Assembly: GCA_027660625.1 (NCBI GenBank)
Contig: JAQDNC010000004.1
Coordinates: 62,001-126,000 of the forward strand
DNA length: 64,000 nt
Origin: Coriobacteriaceae bacterium AM100-PB1-1D-6A
Lineage (GTDB): Bacteria > Actinomycetota > Coriobacteriia > Coriobacteriales > Coriobacteriaceae
Reading direction: 5' to 3'
Part shown: positions 54,184 to 61,850 of the stretch, one piece after another
How positions within the stretch are numbered: position 1 is the stretch's first letter
Layout of the letters: every line of letters starts with the position of its first letter
The notes under the pieces: generated by a model
What the model saw: the letters and a program-made list of their open reading frames with translations, nothing else
Told to the model about the DNA's origin: nothing
Databases searched by the model: none
Made by a program: the position numbers and the translations under genes

Positions 54184-54291
54184 CCTTGCGCTCCTATCTG
54201 CCAAAACGAGCATAGTCTTATTTATTCTAACGTGCCGCACGTGCCAAGTGGCGCATGCGGCACGTTTTGGTGCGGGGTTGTTTCCGTTGTG

Positions 54292-56850
54292 TTACCGGCC
54301 AAAGACCTCTTCGGCGATGCGGGCGCTTTCGGCGGCGTCCTTGGCGTAGTAGTCCGCGCCGATCTGCTTGGCGTATTCGGGGGTGAGCACGGCGCCGCCT
54401 ACGATGATCTTGACGTCTGGAACCTCGGCATGGAGCAACTTGATGGTCTCTTCCATGGCGACGACGGTGGTAGTCATAAGCGCCGAGAGGCCGACGAGCT
54501 TGATGTCACGCTCTCGTACGGTCTTGAGCACCTCTTGTGGGTCGACGTCGCGGCCTAGGTCAAAGACGGTGTAGCCGTAGTTATCGAGCAGCATCTTGAC
54601 GATGTTCTTGCCGATGTCGTGGATATCGCCTTTGACGGTGGCCACGCAGATTTTGCCCTTGTCGGCAATCTCGCCGGCGGGCATCAGGCGCTTGATGGTG
54701 TCAAAGCCCACGCGCGCGGCCTCGGCCGAGGCCATAAGCTGCGGCAAGAAGAACTTTCCCTGGTCAAAGAGGACGCCAACCTCGTCGAGAGCGGGGATAA
54801 AGTGATTGTTGATGAGGTCCATGGCGTCGTGGTCTGCCAGCAGACGCTCGGTCTCGGCAGCGATCTCGCCTTTGCGGCCCGAGACGACCATGCGACGAAT
54901 CGGGTCGTCATTGCCGTCGGGGGTGGTGGCGCTGGCAGCGGGCGCGGCGTCGGTCGATGCGGTCTGAGCCGCCGCCGGGTTGGCGGCAATCTTGTACGGG
55001 TCGGTCCAGCCGGCGTAGCGTTCGATGTATCCGGTCGAGCCCTCGTCCTCAACGCTCAAGACGCGATAGCTGTAGACGGTGTCCATAAAGCGCTTGGAAC
55101 CCGGGTTCATGATGGGGGCGTCCAGACCTGCACCAAAGGCGGCGGCTAAAAAGACCGAGCCCAGCAGCGGCCGCGCGGGCAGACCAAAGCTGATGTTCGA
55201 CACGCCGAGCGCGCATTTGACGCCCAGGCGCTCCTTGCACAGGGACATGGCATGCAGGATCTGCTCGGCCTGGCGTTGATTGGTCGAGGCGGTCATGACC
55301 AGGCAGTCGATGAGGATGCGGTCCGGGCCGATGCCGTAGCGGGCGGCCTCGGCCACGATGCGCTCGGCGATGGCGAAGCGAGCCTCGGCGGTATCGGGGA
55401 TGCCGCCCTCGTCGAGCGTGAGGCCGACGACATTGGTGCCGTAGTGGGCGACCAGCGGGAAGATCTCGTTCATGATCTGCTGTTTGCCATTGACTGAGTT
55501 GATGATGGGCTTGCCGGCGTAGCGACGTACGGCGGCCTCGACGGCGGCGGGGTCGGTGGAGTCGATCTGCAGCGGCAGCAGCGTGGAGCCTTGGAGCTGC
55601 TCGGTCGCTTGCTGGATGACCTTGACCTCGTCGATCTCGGGTAGGCCCACGTTGACGTCCAGGATGTCGGCGCCCTGCTCTTGCTGGCTGATGCCCTGGC
55701 TCACGACGTAGTCCAGGTCGCCGTCGCGCAGGGCCTGCTGCAGGCGCTTTTTGCCGGTGGGATTGATGCGCTCGCCGATGACGGCGATCTTGTGGCCGTC
55801 GCAGGGAAGGTCCACCACGGTCTGGGCGCTCGTGACCGACATGCTGGGCTTGCGGTGACGCGGGCTGGGCGTGTGGTTGTCGATGAGGGCGCGCAAGGCG
55901 GCCATGTGCGCCGGCGTGGTGCCGCAGCAGCCGCCCACGACGCTCACGCCGTCGGCAATCATGCCGGCGACGGCCACGGCGTACTCGGGTGCCTGGATGT
56001 CAAAGACGGTATTGCCGTCATCGTCCACGCGGGGCAGTCCCGCATTGGCCTGCACCATAACGGGCTTGTCGGTAACGGTGAGCATGCGCGCAGCGAGCCC
56101 TCGGAGCTCGGCCGGTCCCTGGCTGCAGTTGATGCCCAGAACGTCGGCGCCGATAGCGTCGAGCGTGATAGCGGCGACCTCGGGGCTCGTTCCCAGGAAG
56201 GTACGGCCGTCTTCCTCGAAGGTCATGGTGGCAAAGACGGGCAGGTCGGAGTTCTCGCGGCAGGCGAGGACGGCTGCCTTGATCTCGGCCAGGTCGGTCA
56301 TAGTCTCGATAATAAAGAGGTCCACGCCCGCATCGACGCCGGCACGCACTTCCTCGGCAAAGAGGTCATAAGCCTCGTCGAAGCTGAGGGTACCCAAAGG
56401 GCGAAGCAACGCGCCGATGGGACCGATGTCACCGGCGACGTAGCGGGCGCCGGCAGCGCGGGCACAGGCGACGGCCGCGGCAAAGACATCTGCCACGGTG
56501 GCGGCACCGTCGAGCTTGTGGGCGTTGGCGCCAAAGGTGTTGGCGGTGATCACGTCGCAGCCGGCCTCGACGTATTGGCGCTGAATATCGGTAATGACCT
56601 GGGGCTCCTCAAAGTTGAGCAGCTCGGGCAGAGCGCCGGCCTTCATGCCGGCCGCCTGCAGCATGGTGCCCATGCCGCCGTCGAACAGCAGGTGCCCCGT
56701 GCCCTCGATGGCGGCGCGCAGGCGATCGTCCTTAATGCGAAGGTCGTCGATCGTGCGCGTCTTGTATGCAGCGCCATTACGACGGGCAGCATCAACGGGC
56801 GCCGCCAGTGCGGCGCCGTCCAGATCGTGAGTGATAAGCGGAGTAAACAT
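54292..56850 (-). CDS. metH: cobalamin-dependent methionine synthase, core without reactivation domain
   Basis: This 852-residue enzyme makes methionine from homocysteine and methyltetrahydrofolate. It contains an N-terminal homocysteine methyltransferase barrel (LLFDGGMGTMLQAAG near 53, zinc cysteines in INCSQGP and GGCCGTTPAH), a folate-binding barrel (IAVIGERINPTGKK near 355 to about 625), and cobalamin cap and binding domains with the lower-ligand motif DIHDIG in VKGDIHDIGKNIVKMLLDNYGY. It stops after the B12 domain (EEVFGR), so the SAM-binding reactivation domain of the roughly 1200-residue E. coli enzyme is missing. The gene upstream encodes that domain separately. The start at 56850 follows AGGAGC. 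Confidence 0.94.
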   Translation of the reverse strand: MFTPLITHDLDGAALAAPVDAARRNGAAYKTRTIDDLRIKDDRLRAAIEGTGHLLFDGGMGTMLQAAGMKAGALPELLNFEEPQVITDIQRQYVEAGCDVITANTFGANAHKLDGAATVADVFAAAVACARAAGARYVAGDIGPIGALLRPLGTLSFDEAYDLFAEEVRAGVDAGVDLFIIETMTDLAEIKAAVLACRENSDLPVFATMTFEEDGRTFLGTSPEVAAITLDAIGADVLGINCSQGPAELRGLAARMLTVTDKPVMVQANAGLPRVDDDGNTVFDIQAPEYAVAVAGMIADGVSVVGGCCGTTPAHMAALRALIDNHTPSPRHRKPSMSVTSAQTVVDLPCDGHKIAVIGERINPTGKKRLQQALRDGDLDYVVSQGISQQEQGADILDVNVGLPEIDEVKVIQQATEQLQGSTLLPLQIDSTDPAAVEAAVRRYAGKPIINSVNGKQQIMNEIFPLVAHYGTNVVGLTLDEGGIPDTAEARFAIAERIVAEAARYGIGPDRILIDCLVMTASTNQRQAEQILHAMSLCKERLGVKCALGVSNISFGLPARPLLGSVFLAAAFGAGLDAPIMNPGSKRFMDTVYSYRVLSVEDEGSTGYIERYAGWTDPYKIAANPAAAQTASTDAAPAASATTPDGNDDPIRRMVVSGRKGEIAAETERLLADHDAMDLINNHFIPALDEVGVLFDQGKFFLPQLMASAEAARVGFDTIKRLMPAGEIADKGKICVATVKGDIHDIGKNIVKMLLDNYGYTVFDLGRDVDPQEVLKTVRERDIKLVGLSALMTTTVVAMEETIKLLHAEVPDVKIIVGGAVLTPEYAKQIGADYYAKDAAESARIAEEVFGR

Positions 56851-56860
56851 CAATGAGCTC

Positions 56861-57649
56861 CTAATGGCTGGAATAGCAGGTGGTGTGGGCGGCGCGGAAG
56901 CGGCAGTGCTCGCGCATGCGGCAGATATTGCAGGTGGGGCGGCTCTGGGCGTCGTGGACCTCGCCGTCAAACAGACCGATCACCGCGGTCACGCTCTTGG
57001 TGGGCATGAGCAGGCTGGTGGGTGTGACGGTAAGCCCGATGAGCCGCGTGGCGTTGAGTGCAGCCACGATTGAGCGCTGGGCCGTAAGCGGACAGTCGCC
57101 GTAGCCGGGGCTAAAGCGCCAGTTGCCAGCGAGTCCGTGTGCCGCGGCCGCAGCCTTGACTTGCTGGTCCATCTGCTCGACAGCGGCTTCTACATAGGCA
57201 GAGCATGCGGCGTCGAGCACGGCTCCCTCCAGGGGCTGCTGGGCTCCCGTGGTGCGCAGGCGACGCTCGGCGTCCATGCCGAGGGTGCATGCCATGAGCG
57301 CGGCAAAGTGGGCGTCTTTGAGATGGCGATAGATATCGCGACCACGCAGTTCAACGTTGGTGCCAACCAGACGGATACTGGGCTCTCCCTGCTCGTCCAC
57401 GCCCGTGGCATCGACGGCAAACACGCGGCGCACGCCACGGGGCTCAATGTCCAGTTCCAGGCGCTCAACGACAAGCTCAATACGCTGCGACAGCTCGGGT
57501 TCAATCTGCTGGCCGCCGTAGCCCAGGTAGCGCAACATCTCGGCACGATCGACGCGGGGATGGTGGGCGGTATCGATACGATAAAGCGCCGGCGACGCAA
57601 GGTCGGCCGGCACTTCGGCAAAAGCTGTATCGATGTGCGGTTTTTCCAT
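56861..57649 (-). CDS. stand-alone methionine synthase reactivation protein with C-terminal cysteine cluster
   Basis: This 262-residue protein resembles the C-terminal activation domain of MetH, with NWRFSPGYGDCPLTAQRSIVAALNATRLIGLTVTPTSLLMPTKSVTAVIG near residues 170-220; RFSPGYGD corresponds to the RxxxGYPAC region that binds SAM. It ends in four cysteines (Cys240, Cys243, Cys249, Cys258: CX2CX5CX8C), a pattern suited to an iron-sulfur cluster and absent from E. coli MetH. It should reduce and remethylate inactive cobalamin of the MetH core encoded ten bases downstream. Its start overlaps the metF stop as TAATG. Confidence 0.82.
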   Translation of the reverse strand: MEKPHIDTAFAEVPADLASPALYRIDTAHHPRVDRAEMLRYLGYGGQQIEPELSQRIELVVERLELDIEPRGVRRVFAVDATGVDEQGEPSIRLVGTNVELRGRDIYRHLKDAHFAALMACTLGMDAERRLRTTGAQQPLEGAVLDAACSAYVEAAVEQMDQQVKAAAAAHGLAGNWRFSPGYGDCPLTAQRSIVAALNATRLIGLTVTPTSLLMPTKSVTAVIGLFDGEVHDAQSRPTCNICRMREHCRFRAAHTTCYSSH

Positions 57650-58521
57650 TACCCTAGGCGCTCCATAATGGTTGCGGCGATCGCAGGACGATTCATAGTG
57701 TACAGGTGCAGACCGGCGGCGCCGTGCTCCTTGAGGTCGCAAAGCTGACGGGCGGCATAATCTACACCGGCTGCCTGCAGGCTCTCGGGATCGTTCTCGT
57801 ACTTGGCGAGAATCTTGATGACGGGGGAGGGCAGCGATGCGCCGCACATAAAGACCATGCGGCTGATCTGTGACTTGCCCATAAACGGCATGATGCCCGC
57901 GGTAATGGGCACGGTGATACCGGCCTTGTCGGCAAGCTCGCGAAAACGGTAGAAGCACTCGTTATCAAAGAAGAGCTGCGTCACAAAGAAGCTCGCGCCG
58001 GCGTCCTGTTTTTGCTTGAGGTGTTCGACCGAGACGTTGAGGTCCTCACAGGCAATGTGGCCCTCGGGGTAGGCTGCGGCGCCCACACAAAAGCCGGCGT
58101 CGACGAGCTCGGGGATGAGGTCGCGGGCGTAGGCGTAGTCCGAGGCGGGCTTGTCGTCCTCGGTCGCGCCAGCGGGAAGATCACCACGCAGGGCCAGGAT
58201 GTTTTCAACGCCGGCGGTGCGATACTCGTCGATCTTGGCGGCGATATCGGCGTGCGAGCGGCCCACGCAGGTAAGGTGCGCCACCGAGGGTGTATCGAAT
58301 TCGCTCGTAATCATATGCGCGATGGGGGCGGTGGTGGCACCGTTGCCCGAGCCGCCGGCCGAGCAGGTGACCGAGACAAAGCTCGGCGAAAGCTTGCACA
58401 GATTGCCAGCCACCTCGCGAGCCGTGTCGAGGGTAAGCTCGCCCTTGGGCGGGAACATCTCAAACGAAATGGGCGCGGTGCCCTGGGATGCTGCCTGCTT
58501 AAAAACCTCGTCGACGCGCAT
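57649..58521 (-). CDS. metF: methylenetetrahydrofolate reductase
   Basis: This 290-residue flavoprotein reduces methylene-THF to methyl-THF, the methyl donor for MetH. Motifs include PISFEMFPPKGE at the N-terminus, GDLPAG, DAGASFFVTQLFFDN and PITAGIMPFMGKSQI. It is first in the operon metF / reactivation protein / metH, so the whole methyl transfer unit is co-expressed. The start at 58521 follows GAGGAG. Confidence 0.95.
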   Translation of the reverse strand: MRVDEVFKQAASQGTAPISFEMFPPKGELTLDTAREVAGNLCKLSPSFVSVTCSAGGSGNGATTAPIAHMITSEFDTPSVAHLTCVGRSHADIAAKIDEYRTAGVENILALRGDLPAGATEDDKPASDYAYARDLIPELVDAGFCVGAAAYPEGHIACEDLNVSVEHLKQKQDAGASFFVTQLFFDNECFYRFRELADKAGITVPITAGIMPFMGKSQISRMVFMCGASLPSPVIKILAKYENDPESLQAAGVDYAARQLCDLKEHGAAGLHLYTMNRPAIAATIMERLG

Positions 58522-58655
58522 ATCGTGCTCCTCTAGATACGTAATAGTGTGATGTGTTGTAAGGATTCTACAGCACCACTGTGTCACGGTGGAGTTTCAC
58601 TCGCTATTTGGGGATACCAATCAAAGATGCCCTACTATCGGCATTTCCTATAACA

Positions 58656-58741
58656 GGGCGGTCAATCTAGGATGGGGCTATAAAGACTGGTATCTGATGC
58701 GAAATACCAGTTAATAGAGCCCCATCCCAAATTGACTACCC
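58656..58741. promoter_or_regulatory. extended imperfect hairpin
   Basis: Outer arms 58656-58679 and 58718-58741 are complementary at 20 of 24 positions. An inner stem ACTGGTAT/ATACCAGT-like at 58686-58712 sits within. It lies midway between metF and glnN. Confidence 0.6.
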
Positions 58742-58835
58742 TTAAACCATGGGGAGAGGTCTGCAATTTATACAGTTGATTGGCTGTTGAGGGCGGCAAC
58801 GCCGCCGCGATGCGGTAACCTCATTGATTGGTTTC

Positions 58836-58869
58836 GTGACAGCAACATAACGGTAATGTTGCGGAAACA
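58836..58869 (+). promoter_or_regulatory. GlnR-box-like repeats upstream of glnN
   Basis: GTGAC-n6-ATAAC (58836-58851) and GTAAT-n6-GAAAC (58853-58868) both follow the actinobacterial GlnR pattern gTnAc-n6-GaAAc. TGCGGAAACA at 58860-58869 is identical to 3334-3343 ahead of the glnA-like gene. Confidence 0.55.
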
Positions 58870-58947
58870 CGACGAGCCTAATCTATGACTCGTTCGTTAG
58901 TAATCAACACCGCTTCTCACGCGGTGCCGATACGAAGGGAGTTCCGT

Positions 58948-61035
<2,088 letters not shown>

Positions 61036-61064
61036 AGCGTAACTGACATATCGTCACGGTATTG

Positions 61065-61100
61065 AGCCGGGGTCCGCATCGCGCGGGGCCCGGCTATTTG
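61065..61100 (+). terminator. terminator-like hairpin after glnN
   Basis: AGCCGGGGTCCG pairs imperfectly with CGGGGCCCGGCT and is followed by ATTTGTTTG. Confidence 0.6.
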
Positions 61101-61151
61101 TTTGCGAAGGACGCTTTGGATCCCGCTTTGCAACTGATTCGCCCACGCAAT

Positions 61152-61386
61152 AAGGGGTCGTGGGCAAAAAACGTCAAATATGAGTACTGTCACAAGCCCT
61201 GTAGCATTATCTTTTTGCAAAATATGCAGTGTTACGCAACATATGTCCAAGTACTTAGCTGATAAATGCCTGCAATTCCTCCGCCGTAGGACGCCTTGTG
61301 TCCAAATCGCCTTCTGATGGCATGAAATCGCTGTTACTAAATTGGTAACAGTACTCATATTTGCTATTTTTTGTCCACGGGCCCTT
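61152..61386. mobile_element. MITE-like element with long terminal inverted repeats
   Basis: Imperfect arms of about 42 bases at 61152-61193 and 61344-61386 share AAATATGAGTACTGT exactly and surround 150 bases without coding capacity. Size and structure fit a non-autonomous element, though no target duplication is evident. Confidence 0.55.
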
Positions 61387-61410
61387 GGATGACAGTGTGA
61401 TTTTATGCCT

Positions 61411-61501
61411 TCGGGGTTCGAATCCCGGCGTATGGGTAGCAAAAAGCCCGCTACCGAATTGGTAACGGGCTTCTCAGATTCTGTGGTGCCCCCAGCGGGA
61501 T
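61411..61501. repeat. tRNA-end/terminator unit, copy 1
   Basis: A T-arm fragment GGGTTCGAATCCCGGCG, a hairpin AGCCCGCTACC/GGTAACGGGCT and the 18-base tRNA-Glu 3' end TGGTGCCCCCAGCGGGAT follow one another. The same order and length occur at 61601-61691. Confidence 0.7.
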
Positions 61502-61600
61502 GTCCGCGTGCGGCTGGCGCCGCCCGCTTTCGCTGCGTCGCTCCGCTCCTTGCGTGCTGCGCTGGAAAACGCTTACGCGTTTCCTCAGCTCCGCACCCTG

Positions 61601-61691
61601 TCGGGTTCGAATCCCGGCGTTGGAGAAGAAAAAAGCCCGTCACCACAAGGGTAACGGGCTTTGCATTTCAAATGGTGCCCCCAGCGGGATT
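61601..61691. repeat. tRNA-end/terminator unit, copy 2
   Basis: The same 91-base layout as copy 1, but its right end is the start of the intact tRNA-Glu gene (minus strand). The internal hairpin GCCCGTCACC/GGGTAACGGGC followed by a T run on the minus strand is the tRNA terminator. Confidence 0.7.
61633..61662 (-). terminator. terminator of tRNA-Glu
   Basis: AAGCCCGTTACCC pairs imperfectly with GGTGACGGGCTT on the minus strand and is followed by TTTTTC. Confidence 0.75.
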
Positions 61692-61749
61692 CGAACCCGC
61701 GATATCCACCTTGAAAGGGTGGCGTCCTTGGCCGCTAGACGATGGGGAC
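61673..61749 (-). tRNA. tRNA-Glu (anticodon UUC)
   Basis: On the minus strand the gene starts GTCCCCATCGTCTAGCGGCC, has the anticodon loop CTTTCAA between CCACC and GGTGG, the T-arm GCGGGTTCGAATCCCGC, a seven-pair acceptor stem and an encoded CCA. Confidence 0.95.
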
Positions 61750-61807
61750 AGCGGGAAAGAGTATAGCAGACTTTTTTGCCGGCGCGTATATCGTTGGCAA
61801 ACTGGAA

Positions 61808-61844
61808 AACCACCACAAAGGTATCTGTCCCCTTTGTGGTGGTT
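61808..61844. repeat. GGGACAGG palindromic repeat, inverted orientation
   Basis: AACCACCACAAAGG and its 14-base complement enclose TATCTGTCC. It lies seven bases past the end of the MurT-GatD gene on the minus strand, so it is placed as that gene's terminator. Confidence 0.7.
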
Positions 61845-61850
61845 GGGGCG

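Larger units (their letters stand above)
58522..58947. other. divergent intergenic region metF / glnN
   Basis: The 426 bases contain an extended imperfect hairpin at 58656-58741 and GlnR-box-like elements at 58836-58869. I saw no cobalamin or SAM riboswitch signature on the metF side. Confidence 0.55.
61036..61672. other. intergenic repeat-rich region after glnN
   Basis: This region holds a glnN terminator-like hairpin (about 61065-61097), a MITE-like inverted repeat (61152-61386) and two 91-base copies of a tRNA-end/terminator unit. No true gene is seen before tRNA-Glu. Confidence 0.65.

Noticed and set aside
52663-54558. 631-codon plus-strand open frame over the DUF711 gene
   Set aside because: It begins inside an inverted repeat and is the antisense shadow of a conserved minus-strand gene.
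58522-58884. Cobalamin or SAM riboswitch for the metF operon
   Set aside because: No B12-box or SAM-I core is visible on the minus strand; only the extended hairpin is present.
61411-61620. Extra tRNA genes suggested by GGTTCGAATCCCGG T-arm sequences
   Set aside because: Only the T-arm and 3' end are present; no anticodon arm or 5' acceptor strand can be paired.
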